This document shows positions 26,560 to 36,195 of a DNA stretch of 64,000 nucleotides, piece by piece. The notes below the pieces were generated by a model. The model was given only the letters and a program-made list of their open reading frames with translations. It had not been told where the DNA came from and did no database searches. The stretch is from CAVQOB01 sp963714325. GTDB taxonomy: Bacteria; Pseudomonadota; Alphaproteobacteria; Rhizobiales; Hyphomicrobiaceae. Positions within the stretch are counted from its first letter, which is position 1; every line of letters starts with the position of its first letter. The position numbers and the translations under genes were made by a program. Location: positions 11,595-75,594 of the forward strand of contig CAVQOB010000015.1 of NCBI GenBank assembly GCA_963714325.1, given 5' to 3'.

Positions 26560-27324
26560 CTAAACTTTTTGTGGCCTCGCCGCCGCCGCCAAATAGTTGA
26601 CATCGGTGTCTGCACTCAACGACCAGAGATCCGTGAGCGGGCTGTAGACCATCCCTTCGAACACCGGCGTGCCAAGTCCGGCTTCGCGAACGTAACGGGC
26701 AAGCTCATCCGGCGTCACAAACCGCTCCCATTGATGCGTCCCGACCGGCACCCAGCGCAGCACATACTCGGCACCGATAATCGCCAGCGCATAGGCCTTC
26801 AACGTGCGGTTCAAAGTCGACAGGATCAACAACCCTCCCGGCCGGACCAGCTGGCCCACAACCCCAAGGAACGCGCCAACATCCGGCACGTGCTCGACAA
26901 CCTCCAGGCACACCACGACATCGAACGTCATCGCCTCAGCCACGAGTTCTTCGGCCCGAACAGCGCGATAGTCGATTGTGAGACCCTGGCCGACCGCATG
27001 GACCCTCGCGGCAGCGATGTTTTCCGGCGCCGGATCAATAGCCGTCACCCGCCCCCCAAGCCGCGCCAAGGGTTCGGAGACCAGCCCCCCGCCGCAACCA
27101 ATGTCGAGAAACGACCACCCAGCGAGGCAGCGCAGTCCCTCGTCTGACCGCCCAAAATGCTTCATGACACGGTCACGAATGAAACGCAGCCGCGCCGGAC
27201 TGATCTTATGCAGCGGCCGGAATTGGCCATCCGGGTCCCACCAAGCGTCGGCCTGCCGGCCGAATCGTGCGACTTCCTCAGGGTCAAGCGTCGGTGCGCT
27301 GGCTATTCTTAAAGGTTCAATCAT
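26560..27324 (-). CDS. ubiG: Ubiquinone biosynthesis O-methyltransferase UbiG
   Basis: UbiG carries out both O-methylations in ubiquinone synthesis, using S-adenosylmethionine. The 254-residue product has FGRQADAWWDPDGQFRPLHKISPARL at the start in the family manner (residues 21-46), the SAM motif FLDIGCGGG (72-80) and the later block STLNRTLKAYALAIIGAEY. The start ATG is at 27324. Divergence from lysC is the usual alphaproteobacterial order. Confidence 0.96.
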   Translation of the reverse strand: MIEPLRIASAPTLDPEEVARFGRQADAWWDPDGQFRPLHKISPARLRFIRDRVMKHFGRSDEGLRCLAGWSFLDIGCGGGLVSEPLARLGGRVTAIDPAPENIAAARVHAVGQGLTIDYRAVRAEELVAEAMTFDVVVCLEVVEHVPDVGAFLGVVGQLVRPGGLLILSTLNRTLKAYALAIIGAEYVLRWVPVGTHQWERFVTPDELARYVREAGLGTPVFEGMVYSPLTDLWSLSADTDVNYLAAAARPQKV

Positions 27325-27509
27325 CCGTGAATAGGAATCCGCCGGAATACGCTTGTCAAGCAAGCGTGACCAAGTGTTGCGGTCCCGGCATCGAGTGGCT
27401 ATGAGTACCGCCAGAACAGCAACGCGAAACAATGTCTGAAATTGACCTTGGCGGCATGCCTGATGAACCGGACATGTTATCCTTGAAAACGGGTGCCTGA
27501 GCAAACGAC

Positions 27510-28772
27510 ATGGCTCTGATTGTAATGAAGTTCGGCGGCACATCGCTCGCCAATGTCGAACGCATCCGCAACGTCGCGCGCCACGTCAAGCGTGAGGTCG
27601 ACGCTGGCAACAAAGTCGCGGTTGTCGTCTCGGCGATGTCTGGCAAAACCAACGAGCTGGTCGGCTGGGTCCGCGAGGCGTCGCTCCTGCATGATGCCCG
27701 CGAATACGATGCCATCGTCGCCTCGGGCGAGCAGGTCACGGCAGGCCTTCTCGCGGTGTGCTTACAAGCGATCGGCATCCCCGCCCGCTCCTGGCAAGGC
27801 TGGCAGATCCCGATCATCACCGATAGTGCGCACGGCGTCGCCCGCATGAAGGACATCAAGGCGGACAAGCTCAAGGAACGCATCAACCAGGGCGAAGTGG
27901 CGGTTATCACCGGCTTCCAGGGGATCGAGCCGGAGACCAACCGCATCTCGACCCTCGGCCGTGGCGGCTCCGATACCAGCGCCGTAGCCATCGCCGTCGC
28001 CCTCAAGGCCGACATCTGTGATATCTACACCGACGTCGACGGCGTCTACACCACTGACCCGCGCGTCGTCCCCAAAGCGCGCCGCTTGCCCAAGATCTCC
28101 TATGAGGAGATGCTGGAAATGGCGTCGCTCGGCTCGAAGGTGTTGCAAACACGCTCTGTCGAATTGGCCATGGTCTACAAGATGCGAACCCGTGTCTTGT
28201 CGAGTTTTGCGGCCCCGGAATCCATGAAACCAACCGGGCCCGACACCTGGAATGAACTCGGTACTATCGTCTGCAGTGAGGAAGAAATCGTGGAACAGCA
28301 AGTCGTCAGCGGCATCGCCTTCCAGAAAGATGAGGCAAAGGTCACTTTGCTCAAGATCGAAGACAAGCCCGGCATCGCCGCGCGCATCTTCGGCCCGCTC
28401 GCCGAAGCAAATGTCAACGTCGACATGATCGTACAAAACTTGTCATCCGACGGGCGTCACACCGACATGACATTCACAGTCCAAGAGAGCGAACTCCCCC
28501 GGACACTCGAAGTACTCAAAGCCGCGCGCAAGGATATCGGTTATTTCGATGTCGCGAGTTCCGCCGACGTCGTCAAGGTTTCTGTGATCGGCATCGGCAT
28601 GCGTAGTCACGCTGGTGTCGCAAGCCAGATGTTCAAGGCCTTGGCCTCGAAAGGCATAAATATTCTGGCCATCACCACGTCCGAGATCAAGATCAGCGTC
28701 TTGATTGATGCAGCCTACTCTGAACTCGCCGTTCGAACACTGCATGGCCTCTACGGCCTCGACAAGGATTGA
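27510..28772 (+). CDS. lysC: Aspartate kinase
   Basis: LysC phosphorylates aspartate, the first step to lysine, threonine, methionine and diaminopimelate. The 420-residue product starts with the kinase motif IVMKFGGTSLAN and has GRGGSDTSAVAIA for ATP and aspartate binding. Two C-terminal ACT domains (about 265-420) carry the feedback regulation (KIEDKPGIAARIFGPLAEAN; NILAITTSEIKISVLID). It is monofunctional. ptsP follows 209 bp downstream of the lysC stop (in the same direction), as in many relatives. Confidence 0.97.
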   Translation: MALIVMKFGGTSLANVERIRNVARHVKREVDAGNKVAVVVSAMSGKTNELVGWVREASLLHDAREYDAIVASGEQVTAGLLAVCLQAIGIPARSWQGWQIPIITDSAHGVARMKDIKADKLKERINQGEVAVITGFQGIEPETNRISTLGRGGSDTSAVAIAVALKADICDIYTDVDGVYTTDPRVVPKARRLPKISYEEMLEMASLGSKVLQTRSVELAMVYKMRTRVLSSFAAPESMKPTGPDTWNELGTIVCSEEEIVEQQVVSGIAFQKDEAKVTLLKIEDKPGIAARIFGPLAEANVNVDMIVQNLSSDGRHTDMTFTVQESELPRTLEVLKAARKDIGYFDVASSADVVKVSVIGIGMRSHAGVASQMFKALASKGINILAITTSEIKISVLIDAAYSELAVRTLHGLYGLDKD

Positions 28773-28981
28773 TCGATTAGCGCGTAAGCTGCCTGTGCAA
28801 TAACCGCGTGGCGTGACCGCAGACGGACTGCAGGCTTGGCCTCATAGAACTCAATCTCACAATGCCTAAGTCACGCGGCGATGTCAGCCTGAAGCAAGCC
28901 ATACGTCGTAGCGTGCTGATACGAAACAAAGTTGATACGAAACACTTTAGCAAACCCATAATTGGAGTCATCGAAACACCC

Positions 28982-31276
28982 ATGCAGGGCAAGCGGGGCG
29001 ACGAGACACGCAAGGCTGCGACGGAGCCCGCGCTGCGCATCATCATGCGCCGTTTGCGCGAGATCATGTCCGAGCCCGCCGACGGTCAAGTCCGGCTGAA
29101 CAATATTGTTCGCCAAATCGCTGGCATCATGGTTGCCGAAGTTTGCTCCATCTACGTCAAGCGCCAAGACGGTTCACTAGAGCTATTCGCGACCGAAGGC
29201 CTCACGCCGTCAGCCATCCACAACACGTTCATGCGCCGCGGCGAAGGTCTCGTTGGCCGTTGCGCAGAACTCGGCCAGCCCATCAATGAACCGGACGCGC
29301 AGACGCATCCAGCATTCTCCTACCGCCCGGAGACGGGCGAGGAAATCTATCATTCGTTCCTGGCGGTTCCCATTCAGCGAGGCGGCGGTGACGTGCTCGG
29401 CGTCCTAACCGTGCAGAATAAAACGGCGAAAGAATACAGCGAGGAAGACGTCGAGGTCCTCGAAACGACGGCGATGGTGCTAGCCGAGCATCTGGTGTCC
29501 GGCGATGTCGCCGGCGTCAATTCTGCCGCTGAGTTCAGCCGTGCCGTCGCCCACGTCGTGCGCGGTCAGGCAATTGCCGAAGGCATCGCCCTAGGTCATG
29601 TTGTCCTGCATGAATCCCGCGTCGTCGTCACCACGCTAAAAAGCGAAGATCCAGAAGCTGAAACCAAGCGCCTTGAAACGGCGCTCGAGGAATTGAAAGC
29701 GACACTCGACGAAATGCTCGAGCAGGGCGATCTGGCGGTATCTGGCGAGCACCGCGAGGTTTTTGAAGCCTATCGCATGTTCGTCAATGATCGCGGCTGG
29801 CTCCGGCGTATGAAGGAAGCCATTGCCCGTGGCCTGACGGCCGAAGCAGCCGTCGAACGCGTCCAGAACGACACCCGCTCGCGGATGTTGCAGCAAGCCG
29901 ATCCTTACTGGCGGGAGCGCTTGAAGGACCTCGATGAACTCTCCGACCGATTGCTCCGCGTCCTGTCCGGTCGCACCCGCACGTTGAGTGCGACCGGCAA
30001 TCTGCCCGTTGACGCCGTCATTGTCGCGCGCACCATGGGGGCCGCCGACCTCCTCGATTACGATCGCAAGCGCATCAAAGGCCTCGTCATTGAGGACAGC
30101 AGCGGCCAGAGCCACGTTGCCATTGTCGCTAAGGCGCTCGGCATTGCAGCTGTCGGCCAGGCACGCGGTATCGTCGAGCGCGTCGATAGCGGCGACCCGG
30201 TTATTGTCGACGCCGAAACTGGCGAGGTTCACGTCAGGCCCAGCGGTGATGTCATCGCGGTCTATGCCGATAAAGCGCGGTTCCGCGCCCGAAAGCAGCG
30301 TAAGTATCGCACTTTGAAAGACAAGCCCGCGATCACCAGGGACGGCCAACGCATTGCCTTGAATATGAACGCCGGACTGCTTGTCGACATGCCGCATCTG
30401 ATCGAGTCGGGCGCAGAAGGCATCGGCCTGTTCCGGACGGAACTGCAATTCATGATCTCGCAAACACTGCCACGGCTCGAACGCCAGACACAGACTTACC
30501 GCGCTATCATGGACGAAGCTGCGGGCAAACCGATTGTCTTTCGTACTTTGGATATTGGTGGCGACAAATCGTTGCCCTACCTGCGCCAAGCCAAAGAAGA
30601 AAACCCGGCCATGGGCTGGCGAGCGATCCGCTTGGGTCTCGATCGTCCCGGACTTTTACGCACCCAGGTTCGCGCCCTGCTGCGAGCAGCAGTCGGTCAA
30701 GAACTCCGCGTGATGTTGCCAATGGTCACAACAACAGGCGAATTTGATGCAGCGAAGATATTGATCGATCGTGAAGTCCTGCTCCTCCGTCAGCGCGGCG
30801 CCGAAGGTCCGCGCCGCCTTCTCGTTGGCGTCATGGTCGAAGTGCCGGCTCTGTTGTATGAGTTGGAAGTGCTGATGCCCAAAGTCGATTTCGTGTCAGT
30901 CGGATCCAATGACCTGCTGCAGTATCTTTTCGCCGCCGATCGCAATAATGAGCGGACAGCCAAGCGCTACGACTCGCTCTCAATTCCCGCACTAAAAGCG
31001 CTCGCCAGCATCGTCAGTGCCGGCAAGCGACATGGCAAGTCCGTCACTTTGTGCGGCGAAATGGCCAGCCGCCCGCTGGAAGCGATGGCCCTGATCGGCC
31101 TCGGCTTCCGTTCGATCTCAATGGCAGCCTCTGCCATCGGCCCGGTCAAAGCCATGTTGATGTCGCTCGACGCCGGCGCACTGGAACAGCATCTCACTAA
31201 ACTGATCAATGCGGGCCACATTGATATCCGTGGCGCGCTGAAGGCATTCGCCGCTGCCAACGTTGTCGATATTTAA
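28982..31276 (+). CDS. ptsP: Nitrogen PTS enzyme I (PEP-protein phosphotransferase, GAF-containing)
   Basis: PtsP starts the regulatory nitrogen phosphotransfer chain by moving phosphate from PEP to NPr. An N-terminal GAF domain (about residues 35-175, sensing glutamine in relatives) is followed by the enzyme I domains: the swivelling domain with the phosphorylated histidine in SSGQSHVAIVAKALG, the PEP-binding barrel (GAEGIGLFRTELQFM) and the active-site cysteine in TLCGEMASRP. I start at the ATG at 28982, giving 764 residues, near the family norm; an upstream in-frame ATG at 28862 would add 40 residues. In many alphaproteobacteria prfA-prmC come next; they are absent here. Confidence 0.93.
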   Translation: MQGKRGDETRKAATEPALRIIMRRLREIMSEPADGQVRLNNIVRQIAGIMVAEVCSIYVKRQDGSLELFATEGLTPSAIHNTFMRRGEGLVGRCAELGQPINEPDAQTHPAFSYRPETGEEIYHSFLAVPIQRGGGDVLGVLTVQNKTAKEYSEEDVEVLETTAMVLAEHLVSGDVAGVNSAAEFSRAVAHVVRGQAIAEGIALGHVVLHESRVVVTTLKSEDPEAETKRLETALEELKATLDEMLEQGDLAVSGEHREVFEAYRMFVNDRGWLRRMKEAIARGLTAEAAVERVQNDTRSRMLQQADPYWRERLKDLDELSDRLLRVLSGRTRTLSATGNLPVDAVIVARTMGAADLLDYDRKRIKGLVIEDSSGQSHVAIVAKALGIAAVGQARGIVERVDSGDPVIVDAETGEVHVRPSGDVIAVYADKARFRARKQRKYRTLKDKPAITRDGQRIALNMNAGLLVDMPHLIESGAEGIGLFRTELQFMISQTLPRLERQTQTYRAIMDEAAGKPIVFRTLDIGGDKSLPYLRQAKEENPAMGWRAIRLGLDRPGLLRTQVRALLRAAVGQELRVMLPMVTTTGEFDAAKILIDREVLLLRQRGAEGPRRLLVGVMVEVPALLYELEVLMPKVDFVSVGSNDLLQYLFAADRNNERTAKRYDSLSIPALKALASIVSAGKRHGKSVTLCGEMASRPLEAMALIGLGFRSISMAASAIGPVKAMLMSLDAGALEQHLTKLINAGHIDIRGALKAFAAANVVDI

Positions 31277-31303
31277 GGCCTGCAAGGGTTAGGCATTGCT
31301 CGG

Positions 31304-33289
31304 TCAGGCTGCCTTCGCCCCTCGCCCTGCAACCCGCGCGATATCACGCATGATCGCGTTGAGATCAAAATCCTTTGGCGTATAAACCGCAGCCACGCCG
31401 CCAGCCTTCATAGCCGCCGCATCCTCGGGCGGTATGATCCCACCGACGACGACCGGAATATCATCGAGCCCGGCGGCCCGCATGCGCTCGACGATTTCGC
31501 GCACCAGCGGCCCATGACTGCCCGAAAGAATTGACAGTCCAACGACATGCACGGCCTCGTCGAGTGCCGCGCGTACGATCTGCGCGGGCGTCAGCCGGAT
31601 GCCTTCGTAGACAACTTCCATACCGCAATCACGCGCTCTGACTGCGATCTGCTCGGCGCCGTTGCTGTGCCCATCGAGCCCCGGCTTGCCGACCAGTATC
31701 TTGATTCGCCGACCCAGAAGTTTTGAAACGGCCGTGACTTCGGCCCGCACGGCCTCGATCCCTTTCGCTGACGCGGCAGCCGACTGGCCAACACCGGTCG
31801 GCGCCCGATATTCACCGTACACCGCCCGCAACGTTTGAGCCCATTCGCCAGTCGTCACGCCCGCCTTTGCACAGACGATCGACGGCTCCATGACATTGCC
31901 GCCCTCCTTCACCGCGCGTTCCAGCTCACCGAGCGCCAACGCTATTTTTTTACCATCGCGCTGTTGGCGCCATGCCTTGAGTCGCTCGACTTCCAGCGCT
32001 TCGAGCGCCGGATCGACCACCTCGATCGCCGCTGCACCGCCAGCCAGTGGCGAAATTTCGCTCTCCGTAAATCGATTGACGCCGACAACGACCTGCTCAC
32101 CACTTTCGATGCGATTGAGCCGCGCCGCGTTGCTCTCGACCAATCGTCTCTTCATGTATTCGATGCCTTGCACCGCGCCGCCCATCGCATCGAGCTGCGC
32201 GAGTTCCGCCTTGGCCTCGGCCTTCAACGCGTCGACTTTTTTCTGAATCTCGATCGAACCATCGAAGATATCACCGTATTCCAGCAGGTCCGTTTCGTAA
32301 GCCAATACCTGCTGCATACGGAGCGACCATTGCTGGTCGAACGGTCGCGGCAATCCCAGCGCTTCATTCCATGCCGGCAGTTGAACCGCCCGTGCCCGTG
32401 CCCGCTTTGACAACGTCACCGCCAGCATTTCCAAGACGATCCGCGTGACATTGTTTTCCGGCTGCGGCTCCGTCAGGCCGAGCGAGTTGACCTGCACGCC
32501 ATAGCGAAACAACCGATGCTTCGGATCGCTGACGCCATAGCGGTCACGCAGGATCTCGTCCCATAACTCCGTGAACGCACGCATCTTGCAGATCTCGGTG
32601 ACGAACCTGAGGCCCGCATTGACGAAGAACGAAATCCGCCCGGCAATGGCACCGAAATCTTTCTCCGCGATGTCGCCCGACGCCTTCACGGTGTCCAGCA
32701 CCGCAATCGCCGTAGCCAACGCGAAAGCCAGCTCCTGAACCGGCGTCGCGCCAGCTTCCTGCAGGTGATACGAACACACGTTGGTCGGGTTCCAACGCGG
32801 CAAGCTCGCCCCGGAGAAGACGATCGTATCCTTGATCAGCCCGAGCGACGGCGCCGGCGGAAAGATATACGTTCCGCGCGACAGATACTCCTTGATGATG
32901 TCGTTCTGAATCGTACCGGCAAGTTGATCGCGCGGCTGGCCGGTCTCGTCCGCCACCGCCACGTACAACGCCAGCAGCCAAGCCGCCGTCGCGTTGATCG
33001 TCATCGAGGTATTCATCGACGCGAGCGGGATGCCGTCGAGCAGCGCTCGCATATCGCCCAAGTGCGCGACCGGCACGCCGACCTTGCCGACCTCGCCGCG
33101 CGCCAACTCATGGTCGGCGTCATACCCCGTCTGTGTCGGCAGATCGAAAGCGATCGAAAGCCCGGTCTGCCCCTTCGCCAGATTCAACCGGTAAAGCGCA
33201 TTCGATTTGGCAGCCGTTGAATGCCCGGCATAGGTCCGGAACATCCAAGGCTTGTCACGCATTGACGTGCCGCGAGAAATTTCCGCCAT
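31304..33289 (-). CDS. ecm: Ethylmalonyl-CoA mutase (MeaA type)
   Basis: This 661-residue coenzyme-B12 enzyme should convert ethylmalonyl-CoA to methylsuccinyl-CoA. The catalytic barrel begins with RTYAGHSTAAKSNALYR and GLSIAFDLPTQTGYDADH. The C-terminal cobalamin-binding domain has GKPGLDGHSNGAEQ (the DxHxxG base-off motif) and VVVGGIIPPED. The single-chain length and the neighbourhood of ccr favour ethylmalonyl-CoA over methylmalonyl-CoA, although the families are close. It needs adenosylcobalamin, for which an adenosyltransferase is encoded at 60774-61355. Confidence 0.93.
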   Translation of the reverse strand: MAEISRGTSMRDKPWMFRTYAGHSTAAKSNALYRLNLAKGQTGLSIAFDLPTQTGYDADHELARGEVGKVGVPVAHLGDMRALLDGIPLASMNTSMTINATAAWLLALYVAVADETGQPRDQLAGTIQNDIIKEYLSRGTYIFPPAPSLGLIKDTIVFSGASLPRWNPTNVCSYHLQEAGATPVQELAFALATAIAVLDTVKASGDIAEKDFGAIAGRISFFVNAGLRFVTEICKMRAFTELWDEILRDRYGVSDPKHRLFRYGVQVNSLGLTEPQPENNVTRIVLEMLAVTLSKRARARAVQLPAWNEALGLPRPFDQQWSLRMQQVLAYETDLLEYGDIFDGSIEIQKKVDALKAEAKAELAQLDAMGGAVQGIEYMKRRLVESNAARLNRIESGEQVVVGVNRFTESEISPLAGGAAAIEVVDPALEALEVERLKAWRQQRDGKKIALALGELERAVKEGGNVMEPSIVCAKAGVTTGEWAQTLRAVYGEYRAPTGVGQSAAASAKGIEAVRAEVTAVSKLLGRRIKILVGKPGLDGHSNGAEQIAVRARDCGMEVVYEGIRLTPAQIVRAALDEAVHVVGLSILSGSHGPLVREIVERMRAAGLDDIPVVVGGIIPPEDAAAMKAGGVAAVYTPKDFDLNAIMRDIARVAGRGAKAA

Positions 33290-33410
33290 CGCTGTCCCCG
33301 CTCCAATTCATGCCGCAGATTACTTCTGGCGGCAGAGTAGCGTGGCGATGCTGCGCTGCAAAACGTTTCCTGCGATGATCGTGGCCGATCAAGCCAATGC
33401 CGAGTATGGC

Positions 33411-33734
33411 TCAGCCAGCGTTCGGCCGATCCCAGAACCGCGCCAGCAAAGCAACAGAGCCAATTCCGATCGAGACACCGAGCGACCCAGCCATGATCGC
33501 CCACATCAACCATTGTTCCATTTTGTTGCTCGCAAACAGTTCAAACTGCGCAAAAACATAGTAAAACGTCAGCGATAAAAGGAAAACAAACGGAAAAATG
33601 AAGACAATCATTGCAGGATTGGCCAATCCCTCACGGATGAACCACATTGCCGCGCAGCAAATCATCAGGATAACAAGAAAAGTCGAACCGTCAACTTCGA
33701 CGATATTGGTCATATGCTTGATTAATGTTTCCAT
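33411..33734 (-). CDS. Small membrane protein of unknown function
   Basis: This 107-residue protein is not recognised. It has three likely membrane helices: about 18-36 (TFLVILMICCAAMWFI), 42-64 (MIVFIFPFVFLLSLTFYYVF) and 78-98 (WAIMAGSLGVSIGIGSVALL). The ATG at 33734 follows GAGGGG at good spacing, which supports it as a real gene. It lies between ecm and the ccr promoter on the ecm strand, 121 bp before ecm, and is more AT-rich than its neighbours. A link to the ethylmalonyl-CoA genes is only positional. Confidence 0.7.
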   Translation of the reverse strand: METLIKHMTNIVEVDGSTFLVILMICCAAMWFIREGLANPAMIVFIFPFVFLLSLTFYYVFAQFELFASNKMEQWLMWAIMAGSLGVSIGIGSVALLARFWDRPNAG

Positions 33735-34047
33735 GACTGCCCCTCTTGAACGAACTTAGGATATCCGTTCCTCGCAAGAACCCTGCCGACGCCATCGAGC
33801 TGGCCAAAGCGTCCCAAATCATTCTAGCGCCAAAACAGTTAAGGCTCGTTTACCGGATACCGCCAAGTCGAGCAGAGGCGTTCGCAGCAGTTTGCCGGCC
33901 GCACGCGCGCGACAGGCCGAAAGGCTGATGAAAACCGCCAGTTTTGCAGTGCAAATCACTATTCGCTAGTGCAATATAACGGCGATCGAGCCGACGCTGC
34001 AAAGGAGCCGGCCGGTCAATGCGACGCTTTCTGCCGGGAACTCGACC
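33735..34047. promoter_or_regulatory. ccr upstream region with palindrome TTTGCAGTGCAAA
   Basis: This 313-bp region separates divergent genes. TTTGCA-G-TGCAAA at 33943-33955 is a perfect 6-1-6 palindrome, about 95 bp before the ccr ATG. A further TAGTGCAATATAA lies at 33967-33979 and could supply a second half-site and a -10-like element. The dyad fits a dimeric repressor or activator of ccr. Which regulator binds is not known from the sequence. Confidence 0.45.
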
Positions 34048-35349
34048 ATGACCACGCATGTCCAAACACTGCCGCCAGCACCTAAGCAGCCAGTCAAGGA
34101 CCTCTACGAAATCGGTGAAATCCCGCCTCTTGGGCACGTACCAAAAACGATGTACGCCTGGACCATCCGCGCCGAACGCCATGGTGACCCGGACAAAGCC
34201 ATGCAGGTCGAAGTGATCCCGACCTGGCAACTCGACAGCCACGACGTCCTCGTTCTCGTGATGGCTGCCGGCGTCAATTACAACGGCGTGTGGGCAGCCC
34301 TCGGCACGCCAATTTCGCCGATCAAAGACGTCCACAAAAATCCCTACCATGTCGCCGGCTCCGACGCCGCCGGCATCGTCTGGGCCGTAGGCTCCAAAGT
34401 GAAGCGCTGGAAAGTCGGCGACGAAGTCGTCATTCATTGCAACCAGGACGACGGTGACGATGAAGAATGCAACGGCGGCGATCCCATGTTCTCGCCCTCG
34501 CAACGCATCTGGGGTTATGAAACGCCCGACGGCTCCTTCGCGCAATTTGCTCGCGTCCAGGATCGCCAACTCCTTGAACGCCCCAAGCATTTGACCTGGG
34601 AAGAGAGCGCCTGCTACACGCTCGTCCTCGCCACTGCGTACCGCATGCTGTTCGGTCACCGCCCGCATGTGCTCCGCCCCGGCCACAATGTTCTTGTCTG
34701 GGGCGCGTCGGGAGGTCTTGGCTCTATGGCCGTGCAGTTGATCGCAACGTCTGGCGCCAACGCCATCGGCGTCGTCTCCGAAAACGACAAGATCGACTTT
34801 GTAAAAAGCTTGGGAGCAAAGGGCGTCATCAATCGCAAGGAATTCAATTGCTGGGGCCAGCTGCCCAAGGTCAACACGGCCGAGTACGCCAACTGGATGA
34901 AGGAGACGCGCAAGTTCGGCTCAGCCATCTGGCAGACAACCGGCAAGGGCAACAACGTCGATTTCGTCTTCGAGCATCCCGGTGAATCGACCTTCCCCGT
35001 CTCCGTCCTCATCGTGAAGCGCGGCGGTATGGTCGTGATCTGCGCCGGCACCACTGGCTACAATCTGACCATGGACGCGCGCTACCTCTGGATGCACCAG
35101 AAACGAGTCCAGGGTAGCCACTTCGCCAATCTTCTACAGGCTGCACAAGCAAACAAGCTCGTCGTTGAGCGCCGCGTCGATCCCTGCATGAGCGAAGTCT
35201 ATCCTTGGGAGCAGATCCCGAAAGCTCACATGCGCATGCTCAAGAACGAACACAAGCCGGGCAATATGGCCGTCCTCGTCAGCGCCCAAACCACTGGCTT
35301 GCGTACCTTCGAGGACGTGCAGGAACAAAGCCAGAAGCGGTTTGGGTGA
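34048..35349 (+). CDS. ccr: Crotonyl-CoA carboxylase/reductase
   Basis: Ccr reductively carboxylates crotonyl-CoA with CO2 and NADPH to ethylmalonyl-CoA, the defining step of the ethylmalonyl-CoA pathway for acetyl-CoA assimilation. The 433-residue product is a medium-chain reductase with the Ccr-specific N-terminus (KDLYEIGEIPPLGHVPKTMY), the NYNGVWAALG block, the long CNQDDGDDEECNGGDPM insertion and the cofactor loop VLVWGASGGLGSMAVQL. The FAQFARVQDRQLLERPKHL region is also typical. It is divergent from ecm. Confidence 0.97.
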   Translation: MTTHVQTLPPAPKQPVKDLYEIGEIPPLGHVPKTMYAWTIRAERHGDPDKAMQVEVIPTWQLDSHDVLVLVMAAGVNYNGVWAALGTPISPIKDVHKNPYHVAGSDAAGIVWAVGSKVKRWKVGDEVVIHCNQDDGDDEECNGGDPMFSPSQRIWGYETPDGSFAQFARVQDRQLLERPKHLTWEESACYTLVLATAYRMLFGHRPHVLRPGHNVLVWGASGGLGSMAVQLIATSGANAIGVVSENDKIDFVKSLGAKGVINRKEFNCWGQLPKVNTAEYANWMKETRKFGSAIWQTTGKGNNVDFVFEHPGESTFPVSVLIVKRGGMVVICAGTTGYNLTMDARYLWMHQKRVQGSHFANLLQAAQANKLVVERRVDPCMSEVYPWEQIPKAHMRMLKNEHKPGNMAVLVSAQTTGLRTFEDVQEQSQKRFG

Positions 35350-35357
35350 TTGCAAAA

Positions 35358-36149
35358 TTACGTCTTCGGCTGGACGATCACCATCCACGACACGCCGAAC
35401 TTGTCGGCAACGGCACCGAAGCGCGGCGAGAAGAACGCCGTGCCGAGCGGCATCTGTACAGTGCCATCTTTGGCCAAAGCATTGAACAAGCGATCAGCTT
35501 CGGCTTCGGTCGCAACCGATACCGACAACGACATGCACTGGAAATCGAGCGGCCCCGTCTTCATGCCGTCCGACATCATGATCTCCGCTCCGGCAATGCG
35601 CAGCGACGCATGCATGATCTTGTCATCAAGCGCTTTCGAAACCTTGTCCGGTCCAGGTTTGTCCGGATTGTCGCTGAAGCGCATCATCATCACGACCTCT
35701 GCGCCGAGTGCGATCTTATAGAAGTTGATCGCCTCCTCGCAGCGGCCCCGGAAGAAGAGATAGGGCTGGATGGCCGGCGCGCCGGCGGCAGCCTGCCCGA
35801 CGAACGGCTTGAAGCCACCGAAGAACATGCGGCGGCCGTCGAACGGCATCGACTTCGGGTCCATCCCGGCCATGCGTGGGTCCTTCATCGCCTTGGCATT
35901 GACCTCGTCGCGGTGCGCCCGCGATCGATAGGTGATGATCCCAACGAAGACTGTCTCGTCGGGCTTCAGATCGACGCTCTGCGGGAATGAGGTGACTTTA
36001 CCGGCTGGGGCGTCATCGGCTTCGACTTCGACACACGACAAAGCGCCGTGATCGCGCCAGACGGCGACGAATTGCTCAGCCTGCTTGCGATAAGCCTCGA
36101 CATTCTTTGTCGGCACGGGAACAACGAACAGATCAGTGTAGTTGGACAT
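35358..36149 (-). CDS. DUF1428-VOC fusion protein
   Basis: This 263-residue protein joins two domains. Residues 1-115 form a DUF1428 domain (YTDLFVVPVPTKNVEAYRKQ, AHRDEVNAKAMKDPRM, RMFFGGFKP). Residues 125-263 form a PhnB-like vicinal-oxygen-chelate domain (IQPYLFFRGRCEEAINFYK, KIMHASLRIAGAEIMMSDG). In most genomes the two are separate small proteins of unknown function. The start ATG at 36149 has a GGAG-type site. Just upstream lies a decayed second VOC gene, so this may once have been a tandem pair. Confidence 0.85.
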   Translation of the reverse strand: MSNYTDLFVVPVPTKNVEAYRKQAEQFVAVWRDHGALSCVEVEADDAPAGKVTSFPQSVDLKPDETVFVGIITYRSRAHRDEVNAKAMKDPRMAGMDPKSMPFDGRRMFFGGFKPFVGQAAAGAPAIQPYLFFRGRCEEAINFYKIALGAEVVMMMRFSDNPDKPGPDKVSKALDDKIMHASLRIAGAEIMMSDGMKTGPLDFQCMSLSVSVATEAEADRLFNALAKDGTVQMPLGTAFFSPRFGAVADKFGVSWMVIVQPKT

Positions 36150-36195
36150 AACCATCTCCTCGGTTTGTTGCATCAAGTATGGATGCTCTCGGCTT

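Noticed and set aside
31304..33289. Methylmalonyl-CoA mutase as the product
   Set aside because: Single-chain layout of 661 residues and the divergent ccr fit ethylmalonyl-CoA mutase better; the families are close, so this stays a preference.
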